Shown: positions 51,620 to 59,696 of the stretch, piece after piece
How positions within the stretch are numbered: the stretch's first letter is position 1
How the letters are laid out: the number at the start of each line of letters is the position of its first letter
Assembly: GCA_032251455.1 (NCBI GenBank)
Contig: JAVVEG010000007.1
Location: 1 to 64,000 of the forward strand
Source: JAVVEG01 sp032251455
GTDB lineage: Bacteria; Pseudomonadota; Gammaproteobacteria; Pseudomonadales; Pseudohongiellaceae
DNA length: 64,000 nt
Direction: 5' to 3'
Translations under genes and position numbers: made by a program
The notes under the pieces: generated by a model
Told to the model about the DNA's origin: nothing
The model's database searches: none
What the model saw: the letters and a program-made list of their open reading frames with translations, nothing else

Positions 51620-52345
51620 TCAGACAACCGTCGTGTCATATTTACTTCCTTCCCGGATGATCTCATCCGAGACAATCTGTCCATCGAAAAGCTCCACATA
51701 GCGATCCGCACGCAGGGCGGACTTAGGGTCATGAGTCACCATACAAATAGTTGTGCCTTCTTCATGCAGTTTTCCCAATAGTTGCATCACCGATTCAGCG
51801 TTCTTTGAATCCAGGTTGCCACAGGGCTCGTCCGCCAGAATCATGGCGGGACTGCCACCGATCGCGCGGGCAACCGCCACCCGTTGCTGTTGGCCACCGG
51901 AAAGCTGGGATGGAAAATGGTCCTTGCGGGAAACCATGTCCACGGTTCCCAGAGACTGCATGACGATTTCCCGGATCTGTGTATCGGTCAGATCACTGCG
52001 ATAAGTCAGGGGCAATTCAACGTTTTCGTAGACGGTGAGATCACTGATCAGATTGAAAGACTGAAAGACAAAGCCGATTTCTTTGTTGCGCAGCCGCGCC
52101 CGCTCGTCGCGGCCCAGGCTGGACGCGTCATGACCGGCCAGAAAATATTCACCGGCGGTCGCTACGTCCAGCAGGCCGATGATGGCGAGCAGGGTGGACT
52201 TGCCGCAACCGGAAGCGCCGGCAATGGACACAAACTCACCTTTGTTGATTCTCAGGTTGATGTTTTGCAGGGCATGGGTTTCCAGAGTCTCGATGGAATA
52301 TACCTTGCTAATGCCTTTGAGTTCGATGAGGCTGGAATCGGTCAT
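51620..52345 (-). CDS. MacB/LolD-type ABC transporter ATP-binding protein
   Basis: A 241-residue ABC ATPase. Walker A is GASGCGKST (43-51), signature LSGGQQQRVAVARAI, Walker B MILADEPCGNLD and the switch MVTHD. The Q-loop reads FVFQSFNLISDLTVYENVELPL, the form of the LolD/MacB branch that drives mechanotransmission rather than true pore transport. It is 8 bp after the adaptor gene, in the same operon, and is followed 50 bp later by the permease. Confidence 0.93.
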   Translation of the reverse strand: MTDSSLIELKGISKVYSIETLETHALQNINLRINKGEFVSIAGASGCGKSTLLAIIGLLDVATAGEYFLAGHDASSLGRDERARLRNKEIGFVFQSFNLISDLTVYENVELPLTYRSDLTDTQIREIVMQSLGTVDMVSRKDHFPSQLSGGQQQRVAVARAIGGSPAMILADEPCGNLDSKNAESVMQLLGKLHEEGTTICMVTHDPKSALRADRYVELFDGQIVSDEIIREGSKYDTTVV

Positions 52346-52353
52346 GGGCGGTC

Positions 52354-53610
52354 CTATCTGATGAGAATTCTCTCGTGAGTACTAAAAGCGCTGGGGTCTG
52401 ACACAACCAGGCGATCACCCACCTCAACGCCATCGATAATTTCAATGTAATTGGTGGACGCCTGACCATATTCCACGCTGACTTTGTCGGCAATATCGCC
52501 TTCGGCATTGAGGCGGTAGACCGTGGCGACGGAGTAAGGCCTGGCAAATACCGGCCGGCGGACAAAGCGTGTCTGTTCAATGTGATCGACCTCGATGTTG
52601 GCTTCGATGTTGAGGTCGGGACGGACTTCAGCCGGCAGCAGACCGGTCAGTTCAATTTCAACCAGGACGGAGCCGTCCACCACCGCCGGATCAATGCGTG
52701 ACACGACACCGGTGATCTTACTGCTGCGGGTATCGACGGTTGCCTGCATGCCGATCTGAATGTCGTTTACCTGCAACTCCTGGATCTGCACTTCGGCCAC
52801 AAGCTGGTCTGGCCGGGCAATGCGCGTGATGTTGCCTCCGCGGGAGACTTGTTGTCCCAGTTCCAGATTCATTTCCTGGACAATGCCGCTGACGGTGGCG
52901 CGAATGGCGAGATCATGCACTTGATCACGGAATTTTTGCACCTCGTTTTCGGTTTGTAGCAAGCGGGCCTGCTCCGCCTCATTGGTGGCGTGCATGGATT
53001 CCTCGCTCTTGATGACGCGCTGTTGTTCCATGTCCAGACGTTGTTGATATTTCTGAACGGAAAGCTGGGTGCTTTCAAAATCGATGCGGGACACTATTTC
53101 CAGACCTTTTGCCATCAACTCGGACTTGGCGTCGAGATCCATACGCGCGGTTTGATGATCGATCCCGGCATTGGCCGCCTGGGTTTTCAAGTCCAGCAGT
53201 TGCGACTCCCGGGCAATGCGATTGGCCTTGAAATCCGCTTTGCGGGCCGCCAGTTCCAGTTCCGCATCCCGCAACTGTTGCAGCAACTGCGGATTGGTCA
53301 ATTCCACCAGCACGTCGCCTTTATCAACCTGGTCTCCGGGCCGGACCAGGATACGCGCCACGCGGCCCTCGGTTTCGGCGCCTATCCAGTAGACGTCCCG
53401 CGAACTCAACTGGCCATAACCACGAACCGTAACCCGAAGTTCTCCTGCGTTTACTGTATCGATCAGTAGCGATTCCTCGCTCACCAGGTAGGTCACGTTG
53501 CGGTAGCGATTGGCGACGATGAGCACGGCGCCGATCAGGAGGAAGGCGACCAGCACATACCAGTAGCGGCGGTAGAAAGGACGTCGGGTTGGGGTTTTAA
53601 TAATATCCAT
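52354..53610 (-). CDS. HlyD/MacA-type periplasmic adaptor protein
   Basis: A 418-residue membrane-fusion protein. One N-terminal membrane helix (~17-34) anchors it, then a barrel-sandwich half (VRGYGQLSSRDVYWIGAETEGRVARILVRPGDQVDKGDVLVELTN), a long coiled-coil hairpin (~115-235; rich in Gln, Glu, Lys), the second half (VQEMNLELGQQVSRGGNI) and a beta-barrel. It links the ABC permease to an outer-membrane duct. It is the first gene behind the sigma-54-type promoter. The ATG at 53610 is nearly at the predicted start of transcription and lacks a strong ribosome site. Confidence 0.9.
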   Translation of the reverse strand: MDIIKTPTRRPFYRRYWYVLVAFLLIGAVLIVANRYRNVTYLVSEESLLIDTVNAGELRVTVRGYGQLSSRDVYWIGAETEGRVARILVRPGDQVDKGDVLVELTNPQLLQQLRDAELELAARKADFKANRIARESQLLDLKTQAANAGIDHQTARMDLDAKSELMAKGLEIVSRIDFESTQLSVQKYQQRLDMEQQRVIKSEESMHATNEAEQARLLQTENEVQKFRDQVHDLAIRATVSGIVQEMNLELGQQVSRGGNITRIARPDQLVAEVQIQELQVNDIQIGMQATVDTRSSKITGVVSRIDPAVVDGSVLVEIELTGLLPAEVRPDLNIEANIEVDHIEQTRFVRRPVFARPYSVATVYRLNAEGDIADKVSVEYGQASTNYIEIIDGVEVGDRLVVSDPSAFSTHERILIR

Positions 53611-53623
53611 GCTCAGGTTATTA

Positions 53624-53638
53624 GCAGCATTCGTGCCA
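53624..53638 (-). promoter_or_regulatory. Sigma-54 (-24/-12) promoter of the efflux operon
   Basis: On the minus strand the site reads TGGCACGAATGCTGC, against the consensus TGGCACG-N4-TTGC, with one mismatch. The invariant GG and GC have the right 10-bp gap, a C precedes the -24 box and a T follows the -12 box. Transcription would start near 53612, one or two bases from the adaptor ATG at 53610. Confidence 0.8.
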
Positions 53639-53701
53639 GAATACCAAGCTGTTGATATTGCTTAATATGATGCCTATGGACGCAACCGGTATTGGTGAAA
53701 T

Positions 53702-53717
53702 TTCCCAATACCGGGAA
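53702..53717 (-). promoter_or_regulatory. Upstream activator site 1 for the sigma-54 regulator
   Basis: TTCCCAATACCGGGAA is a 16-bp dyad with 5-bp arms (TTCCC/GGGAA), centred about 98 bp upstream of the predicted transcription start. Longer overlapping inverted repeats flank it: GGTGAAAT (53694-53701) with ATTTCACC (53721-53728), and GGTATTGG (53688-53695) with CCAATACC (53705-53712). Confidence 0.6.
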
Positions 53718-53735
53718 GCGATTTCACCACTTTCT

Positions 53736-53751
53736 TTCCCATTAATGGGAA
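53736..53751 (-). promoter_or_regulatory. Upstream activator site 2 for the sigma-54 regulator
   Basis: TTCCCATTAATGGGAA is a perfect 16-bp palindrome with the same TTCCC-N6-GGGAA frame as site 1, 34 bp further upstream (about -132). Two matched sites at this distance are the usual layout for an NtrC-family activator. Confidence 0.65.
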
Positions 53752-53779
53752 TAAGGATAGAGACGAGGCTGCCATCATT

Positions 53780-54139
53780 TCACCGGTTCACCCCCATCAA
53801 GACAATACCTGCCAGAATAAAGGCTGCTCCCAGCAGTTGCCCAGGCCCCAGGGGTTCGCCAAACAGGGTTCTTCCTGCCAGCATGACCAGCAATACCGAA
53901 AGCCCCGTGTAGACCGGGTACAAGGTGGAAACCGGGCTGCTGCGCAAGACCAGGATGTAGTAGAAAAAAACCAGGCCATAGATTGCCAGCGCTGCCAGTA
54001 TCGGCTGCCACTGCCTGAGCAGCAGTTCGGTGTAATTGGCATGAGCCTGCAGCGAAACCCATTTCAGCAAGGCATGCGAGGAAGCCAGCAAAAAAGCCAG
54101 CAGAAACGCATGGCTTAACATAACCGTAAACCTGCTCAT
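53780..54139 (-). CDS. SMR/EamA-type small transporter (ArnE/ArnF-like flippase candidate)
   Basis: A 119-residue inner-membrane protein with four hydrophobic segments, the size and layout of small multidrug resistance and ArnE/ArnF-type proteins (LLKWVSLQAHANY, LAIYGLVFFYYILVLRSSPVSTLYPVYTGLSVLLVMLAG, LFGEPLGPGQLLGAAFILAGIVLMG). Beside a polyprenyl-phosphate glycosyltransferase and a GT-C-like protein, the likely role is flipping a lipid-linked sugar. It is the last gene of the SURF1 operon (19 bp after the glycosyltransferase gene). A broken copy of its 3' end is at 44576-44672. Confidence 0.82.
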   Translation of the reverse strand: MSRFTVMLSHAFLLAFLLASSHALLKWVSLQAHANYTELLLRQWQPILAALAIYGLVFFYYILVLRSSPVSTLYPVYTGLSVLLVMLAGRTLFGEPLGPGQLLGAAFILAGIVLMGVNR

Positions 54140-54158
54140 GAAACATCCTTTCCGGGAA

Positions 54159-55106
54159 TCATTTTTTTTCAGTATTTTCTACGTTGCTGCGCTTTTTATC
54201 CACCAGGTAGTTGGGACGACTCTTGACCTCGTCGTAAATCTTGCCCACATAGGTCCCGATCAAGCCCACGCTGAACATCAGTACACTGCCGATCAGCAAC
54301 AGCAGCAGAATCACCGTGGTGAACCCATCGACAGCGTTCCCGCCCAACTTGTCCCAAAGCACCATCAAGCCGATCAGCAGGCTCATGACAAAGGTGATAG
54401 CACCCAGCACGGTCACTATCTGCAGGGGAAAGGCGGTAAACGAGGTAATCGAGGAAATTGCATAGCGAAACAGGCCTATGCGTGTCCAGGTAGAGTCAAG
54501 TCGCACTGATTTTGGGACATCGAATGCCAGCTGGGCCGCAGGATAATTCATCCACTTGATCAAGCCACGGAAGAAGCGGTTGTGCTCGGGCAGTTGCAGG
54601 TAAGCTTCAATCACCTGGGCATCCAGCAGTTTGAAGTCGGTATCACCACTGATGCGCAATTCAGTAAAGAAATTGAACAGCCTGTAGTATCCCCTGACCA
54701 GAAGCTGTTTGCTGCGGGGCTCACCACCGCGGGATTTTTTTACCGCTTCCACTACAGGAAAAGACTCCTGCCACTTTTCAATCATGAGCGGGATCAGGGC
54801 CGGGGGATGTTGTAGATCACTGTCCATGACAATGGCGGCATCATAAGCACGGGCATGGGCAAGACCGGCATGGATGGCATCTTCCTTGCCAAAGTTTCTG
54901 CTCAGGCACAGCAGTTTGATCTGTGCATCGCTTTCGCTGCGGCGTAACACGATGGCTGCGGTTTCATCATTGGAACCGTCATCGACCACCATCAGGGTGA
55001 ACAGGACATTGGGCACCGTCTGCAGATGCTGTTTGATCAGCGAGAGGTTGGCATCGATGTTTTCAGCCTCATTATAGGCAGGGATAATGATGGCCACCTG
55101 TTTCAT
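54159..55106 (-). CDS. Polyprenyl-phosphate glycosyltransferase, family 2 (GtrB/ArnC/DPM1-like)
   Basis: A 315-residue GT-A glycosyltransferase. The nucleotide-sugar site shows VAIIIPAYNEAENID, VVDDGSNDET and the DxD-type motif IVMDSDLQHPP. Two C-terminal membrane helices (~233-255 and ~268-290) are those of GtrB/ArnC enzymes that load a sugar onto undecaprenyl phosphate. The ATG at 55106 has an AGGGAA site. It sits 20 bp after the GT-C-like gene and 19 bp before the flippase candidate. Confidence 0.9.
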   Translation of the reverse strand: MKQVAIIIPAYNEAENIDANLSLIKQHLQTVPNVLFTLMVVDDGSNDETAAIVLRRSESDAQIKLLCLSRNFGKEDAIHAGLAHARAYDAAIVMDSDLQHPPALIPLMIEKWQESFPVVEAVKKSRGGEPRSKQLLVRGYYRLFNFFTELRISGDTDFKLLDAQVIEAYLQLPEHNRFFRGLIKWMNYPAAQLAFDVPKSVRLDSTWTRIGLFRYAISSITSFTAFPLQIVTVLGAITFVMSLLIGLMVLWDKLGGNAVDGFTTVILLLLLIGSVLMFSVGLIGTYVGKIYDEVKSRPNYLVDKKRSNVENTEKK

Positions 55107-55126
55107 CTGTTCAGTTCCCTGCATCA

Positions 55127-56812
55127 TCAACGCTCCCATGTTACCGGCCCGGCACCCTGCTGCACCCGCTGCAGCGATGAATAGCTTACCCAGCCTTCCG
55201 GCGCCGTGTAACGTACATAAAACGGCGTGCCTTCTGCCAGGGTAACCCTCAGGCGGCCGGTTCTGGCGGCTGGAATCACCCCTATCAAATCAGAGACCAC
55301 ATGATAACTGCCCTGCTCGTAAGGACCAAATTGCCAGGCAAAAATACCCTGCTGATAGGAAAATTCAAGTGACAAGGGCGCCTGTTGCCGTCTGTTGGTC
55401 TGAAATGCCAAGTTGCGCTCAGGCAAGGAAGCACTGATATCCTGCATGCAGTGACATTCCCTTTGATAACTGTACAGCCGCTGCTCATCAGCGCCCAGAT
55501 AGACCGGATCAACAATTGCCCGCGGCGCCGTGCTGCCCGGCATGATTTCGCGCTTGAACTGTTGCAGCCCGGTGACAAACCAGAATGTCGGCAACACATT
55601 GGCAGAGGGCAGAAAAGCCGACTGCTCGTCCTGTTGCCAGAGAAAATCCGCCTGCACATCAAATTCATCAGCCACCACTGCCAGCAGCGCCCTTTGCTCA
55701 GTGCTGTAGCGATAGCAGAGCAAAAAGAGCAACAAGCCGGCGCCAAGCAGGGGCAATCGCATCGATCGCCAGTGCAGCCCTACTTTATCCGCCATCCAGG
55801 CGCTGGCGAAACTGAGCACTACCCAGGGCAGCAACAGATAGCGGTCGGGGCTGACAATGCCCGGCCAGTTGACCAGTGGCACCAGTGGCAACAGCACCAG
55901 CAAGGCCAGGACAGTGCCCGGAACCACAGAACCCGGAGACTTCGAGTAGATGACAGCCAGCAGTAAAACCAGCAACACCACGCCGTAAAACCACCCCCAC
56001 TGCCCCAGCAACAGCACAGGAAAGCGAGAAAAACTGGACAGAACCGACTGTATCAGGCCGGGCTGAATATAGTCACCCGCCTCTGTATACCCACCCCCAA
56101 GCGAGCCCAGCATCCACCCTCGCCAGAGCACATAGGCCAATGCCACCAACACAAAGGGCACTGCTGCCCGCAGCCGCGCCCGAGGCGAACCTTCATGCAG
56201 AAAAAGCAGCAGCACAAGCAAGGGCACGTAGATTTCCTTGGCGGTGACCGCCAGCAGATAACACAGCGTCCCCGCCGCCAGCAACCAGCCTCTGCCGGTG
56301 CGCAGAAACACAACAAAGGCAATCAAGGCCAGCTCGGCAAAGACCAGCCCTTCCAGGTAATGCCGGGTCATCAGCTGCTCGGCGACATACCCGCTTGGCG
56401 TACCCAGCAAAAACAGCAACCCCCCTGCCGCCGAGGCAATGCGCCCGGCCCAGAGCCGCAGACAGAAATACAGGCCAATGGCTGCCGCAGCAAGAGCAAG
56501 CAGGTGATGCAGATAAAAAGCCGTTGTCTGCACACCAAACAGGATTAAATCCACTTCAAGAGACAGGACCAGCCACGGGGTCAGATTGGCGGGAGAAAAT
56601 TGCTGCCAGACCTCCGGCCTGATGAAATCATGCAGAATCGAATACTGCTGGGCATGCAACAAAATCTGCGGATCATCCCAGCGCCAGTTGCCATCCAGCA
56701 CGGAGCCATGCAATAACAGGCCTGTTGCCAGCAGCAATACGCTCAGCAGGATATCGCTTCGCCATGACGATTCCAGCCAACCCCTTATTCTTGCTGCTCT
56801 CACTGCCGTCAC
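55127..56812 (-). CDS. Multi-pass GT-C-type glycosyltransferase candidate
   Basis: A 561-residue membrane protein with about ten to twelve hydrophobic segments and a soluble C-terminal domain (~410-561). The first external loop has an acidic pair after NWRWDDPQIL, where GT-C enzymes such as PMT, TMTC and GtrC types hold their catalytic Asp. With the adjacent GtrB-like enzyme and flippase it forms a likely three-part system moving a sugar from lipid to an outside acceptor. The start is read as GTG at 56812, overlapping the SURF1 stop by 4 bp (GTGA). The acceptor is unknown. Confidence 0.75.
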   Translation of the reverse strand: MTAVRAARIRGWLESSWRSDILLSVLLLATGLLLHGSVLDGNWRWDDPQILLHAQQYSILHDFIRPEVWQQFSPANLTPWLVLSLEVDLILFGVQTTAFYLHHLLALAAAAIGLYFCLRLWAGRIASAAGGLLFLLGTPSGYVAEQLMTRHYLEGLVFAELALIAFVVFLRTGRGWLLAAGTLCYLLAVTAKEIYVPLLVLLLFLHEGSPRARLRAAVPFVLVALAYVLWRGWMLGSLGGGYTEAGDYIQPGLIQSVLSSFSRFPVLLLGQWGWFYGVVLLVLLLAVIYSKSPGSVVPGTVLALLVLLPLVPLVNWPGIVSPDRYLLLPWVVLSFASAWMADKVGLHWRSMRLPLLGAGLLLFLLCYRYSTEQRALLAVVADEFDVQADFLWQQDEQSAFLPSANVLPTFWFVTGLQQFKREIMPGSTAPRAIVDPVYLGADEQRLYSYQRECHCMQDISASLPERNLAFQTNRRQQAPLSLEFSYQQGIFAWQFGPYEQGSYHVVSDLIGVIPAARTGRLRVTLAEGTPFYVRYTAPEGWVSYSSLQRVQQGAGPVTWER

Positions 56813-57579
56813 TGCCGTCGCTCTCTGAGCAACTGCAGCAGATTGCTGCTCAGCAACAGGCTCAGCAGCAGAACCACCCCGGTAAAGCTGAACCACTGAA
56901 TGGCATAGCCTATATTGTTGCGTGTGCTGACGGTGACTGCCGGCCAATGCCTGGCCAGCACCCCGGCCTGGGCAGGCTCCAGCCGCACAGTCATGGGCCG
57001 CAGTGCCTCACCGAGCAGACGGGAGGCCTGTGCAATATTCAATCTACGCAGGCGTATCGGCCAAGTGCTGTCTTCAACCGGGCCTGCCTCCGGGGTCTGT
57101 TCGGGAATAAAAACCTGCGCAATCAACTCTTGCGGGCCAGGCAAGGCAGGAATATCGGGAATCCCGCCCGGACCCTCACCCGGAGCAATCCAGCCACGAC
57201 TGACCAGTACCAGGGAACCATCCGAGGACAGCCGGAACGGACTGAGCACCTCAAACCCTGGCTGGCCCTGCAAAAACTGGAATACCACCAGAAAGGTGGC
57301 ATCGTTGAGGTACTCGCCCAGCAGGCGGACACGGCGATTGGTCAGGGCGGGGCCAATCTGATCATCAGCAATGGATTCCAGCAAGACCGGCACAGCCTGT
57401 TGCTGCTCCAGCATGTCTCGCTGTAATTGTCGTTTCTCCGCAGCCCGGTCCAGTTGCCAGAAACCCAGGTTGATGAACACCGTGCAGGTCATGACCACGC
57501 ACAGGGCCAGATACCAGTTGACGCGTACCTGCAGACGCCCGATGCGCAACACCCAACTGTGTTCGAGCAGCTTATCCAT
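56809..57579 (-). CDS. SURF1 family protein (cytochrome oxidase biogenesis)
   Basis: A 256-residue inner-membrane protein with one helix at each end. The SURF1 signatures are present: FINLGFWQLDRAAEKRQLQ near the N-terminus, VLVSRGWIAPGEG in the middle and GYAIQWFSFTGVVLLLSLLL at the C-terminus. SURF1 helps haem a insertion into cytochrome c oxidase. No cox genes are next to it here; instead it heads a set of glycosylation genes by translational overlap. It is divergent from rimK with 168 bp between. Confidence 0.93.
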   Translation of the reverse strand: MDKLLEHSWVLRIGRLQVRVNWYLALCVVMTCTVFINLGFWQLDRAAEKRQLQRDMLEQQQAVPVLLESIADDQIGPALTNRRVRLLGEYLNDATFLVVFQFLQGQPGFEVLSPFRLSSDGSLVLVSRGWIAPGEGPGGIPDIPALPGPQELIAQVFIPEQTPEAGPVEDSTWPIRLRRLNIAQASRLLGEALRPMTVRLEPAQAGVLARHWPAVTVSTRNNIGYAIQWFSFTGVVLLLSLLLSSNLLQLLRERRQ

Positions 57580-57647
57580 TACTTTTCCATCACTTTGTCC
57601 ATTGTTGTTTTCGTTGTCAGTCTACCGTGACCATGTTACAACGCAAG

Positions 57648-57669
57648 GCCAGCAACAGAATTTGCTGGC
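57648..57669. repeat. 8-bp-arm dyad between SURF1 and rimK
   Basis: GCCAGCAA (57648-57655) and TTGCTGGC (57662-57669) with a 6-base gap, inside the divergent region between SURF1 and rimK. It could be an operator or a leader hairpin for rimK. No T-run follows. Confidence 0.35.
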
Positions 57670-57747
57670 GCACATCTCTTTTATCTGCGGCTTGTGTTAA
57701 TTTAGCGCCACTAACCTCCCTGAACCTCCTGACCGGACCGGAATGCT

Positions 57748-58662
57748 ATGAAGATTGGTGTGTTATCAAGAAACAGCCGGCTTTACTCCACCAAACGACT
57801 GATCGAGGCCGCCCGGGCGCGAGGTCATGAAGCACGCGTCATCGATGTGTTGAAATGTTATATGAATATCACCGCCAACAACCCCACCGTCTTCTTCAAG
57901 GGCGAAGGGGACCCGGAGGCCATGGAGTTCGATGCTGTCATTCCCCGCATTGGTTCCAGTGTCACTCTCTATGGCTGTGCCGTGCTGCGCCAGTTCGAGG
58001 TCGGCGGCACTTACTCGGTCAACGAATCGATTGCCATCACCCGCTCCCGGGACAAGCTGCGTGCCCATCAGTTGCTGGCCCGCCGCGGCATCGGTCAGCC
58101 GGTGACCAGCTATGCCCACTCCGCTGATGCAACCAAGGACCTGATCGATTCTGTGGGTGGTGCGCCACTGCTGGTCAAGATCATGCAAAGCACCCACGGC
58201 AACGGCGTGGTGCTGGCCGAGACCACCAAGGCCGCCGAGGCACTGATCACTGCCTTTCGGGGTCTGCAGGCGGACTTCCTGGTGCAGGAGTTCATCAAGG
58301 AAGCCGGGGGTGCCGACATCCGCTGCTTCGTGATCGGGGACAAGGTGATTGCCGCCATGCAGCGCAATGCGGCACCCGGCGAATTCCGTTCCAACCTGCA
58401 CCGTGGTGGCAGTGCCCAGGTGGTCAAACTGCGCCCCGATGAACGCATGCTTGCCGTCAAGGCTGCCCAGGTCATGGGCCTGGACGTGGCGGGCGTGGAT
58501 ATCATCCGTTCCAGTCATGGCCCGCTGGTACTGGAGGTGAACTCTTCCCCAGGGCTTGAGGGCATAGAGAAGACCAGCGGCAAGGACATCGCCGGCGCCA
58601 TCATCGCCTACATCGAGAAAGATTCCCTGAAGGGCCCGAACAAGATGAAGGGCAAGGGCTGA
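57748..58662 (+). CDS. rimK: Ribosomal protein S6 modification enzyme RimK
   Basis: A 304-residue ATP-grasp ligase that adds glutamate residues to the C-terminus of ribosomal protein S6. It follows the E. coli RimK pattern throughout: MKIGVLSRNSRLYSTKRLIEAA, KCYMNITANNP, FDAVIPRIGSSVTLYG, DFLVQEFIKEAGGADIRCFVIGD, SNLHRGGSA and LVLEVNSSPGLEGIEKTSG. The metal ligand set (Asp, Glu, Asn) in the last blocks is intact. It is single, facing the peptide-transporter operon (5 bp to its stop). Confidence 0.95.
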   Translation: MKIGVLSRNSRLYSTKRLIEAARARGHEARVIDVLKCYMNITANNPTVFFKGEGDPEAMEFDAVIPRIGSSVTLYGCAVLRQFEVGGTYSVNESIAITRSRDKLRAHQLLARRGIGQPVTSYAHSADATKDLIDSVGGAPLLVKIMQSTHGNGVVLAETTKAAEALITAFRGLQADFLVQEFIKEAGGADIRCFVIGDKVIAAMQRNAAPGEFRSNLHRGGSAQVVKLRPDERMLAVKAAQVMGLDVAGVDIIRSSHGPLVLEVNSSPGLEGIEKTSGKDIAGAIIAYIEKDSLKGPNKMKGKG

Positions 58663-58667
58663 AGCCA

Positions 58668-59696
58668 TCAACTTCCGGTGGCAGAAGTTGCCTGTGTTCT
58701 GTACAGATGACAGGAAACCGGATGATTCCCCCCATCACTCTGAATCAAGGAAACATCCGGCACTTGCAATACCGGCGTCGCCGACCGGCAGATGTCCATC
58801 ACCTGTGGACAACGGGTATGGAAGGAGCAGCCGGACGGCGGGTTGATCGGCGAGGGCACATCGCCTACCAGTATCTGGCGCTGCGCGTGGTGATGTGGAT
58901 CGGGCACCGGAATTGCCGAAATCAGTGATTGGGTGTACGGGTGCCGGGCGTGACGATACAGGCTCTGGCCCTCACCCACCTCCACGATCTTGCCCAGATA
59001 CATGATGGCGATACGGTCCGAGATATGTTTCACCACGGCCAGATCATGCGCGATGAACAGATAGGACAGGTTCAGTTCCTTCTGCAAGTCCACCAGCAGG
59101 TTCAGAATCTGGCTCTGAATGGATACATCCAGCGCGGAAACCGGCTCGTCGCAAATGATCAGCTTGGGATTGAGCGCAATCGAACGGGCGATGCCAATGC
59201 GTTGCCGCTGTCCGCCGGAAAACTCGAACGGAAACCTGGTCACTGAGCGTGCCGGCAGACCCACCAGATTCAGCAGCTCGGCGATGCGTTTGTTGCGCCA
59301 GGCCTTGTCTCCCACCTTGTGAATAATGAATGGCTCTTCCAGAATATCACCAATGGTCTGCCTGGAATTCAGAGACTCCATCGGGTCCTGGAAAATCATC
59401 TGAATGTCTGAGCGATAGGGTAGCAACTGCTTGTGCGACAGAGTGACGAGATCGACCCCGGAGAACAGAATCTGCCCGGCTGTGGGCTTGTACAAACGGG
59501 CGATACAGCGCCCCAGTGTGGATTTTCCGCAACCCGATTCGCCAACCAGACCCAGTGTTTCTCCCGGCCGGATGCTAAAACTGACACCGTCCACCGCCCG
59601 GTTCCATGTGCCGGTGCGCATGAAAATGCCCTCCTTCACCGGGAAGTGCATCTTCAGGTCGCGCACCTGCAGTAATGTATCGCCGTTTGCCGTCAT
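58668..59696 (-). CDS. Oligopeptide ABC transporter ATP-binding protein, OppF/DppF-type
   Basis: A 342-residue ATPase. Walker A is GESGCGKST, signature FSGGQRQRIGIARSIALNP, Walker B LIICDEPVSALDVSIQSQ and switch FIAHDLAVVKHIS. The C-terminal peptide-importer extension carries a Cys set (CSFHTRCPQVMDIC) for a [4Fe-4S]-like site, typical of OppD/OppF. The ATG at 59696 overlaps the previous gene's stop by 4 bp (ATGA). Confidence 0.92.
   Translation of the reverse strand: MTANGDTLLQVRDLKMHFPVKEGIFMRTGTWNRAVDGVSFSIRPGETLGLVGESGCGKSTLGRCIARLYKPTAGQILFSGVDLVTLSHKQLLPYRSDIQMIFQDPMESLNSRQTIGDILEEPFIIHKVGDKAWRNKRIAELLNLVGLPARSVTRFPFEFSGGQRQRIGIARSIALNPKLIICDEPVSALDVSIQSQILNLLVDLQKELNLSYLFIAHDLAVVKHISDRIAIMYLGKIVEVGEGQSLYRHARHPYTQSLISAIPVPDPHHHAQRQILVGDVPSPINPPSGCSFHTRCPQVMDICRSATPVLQVPDVSLIQSDGGNHPVSCHLYRTQATSATGS

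Noticed and set aside
55127..56947. Starting the GT-C-like gene at 56947
   Set aside because: That start lies deep inside SURF1 and adds a non-hydrophobic leader; the GTG at 56812 gives a 4-bp overlap typical of coupled genes.
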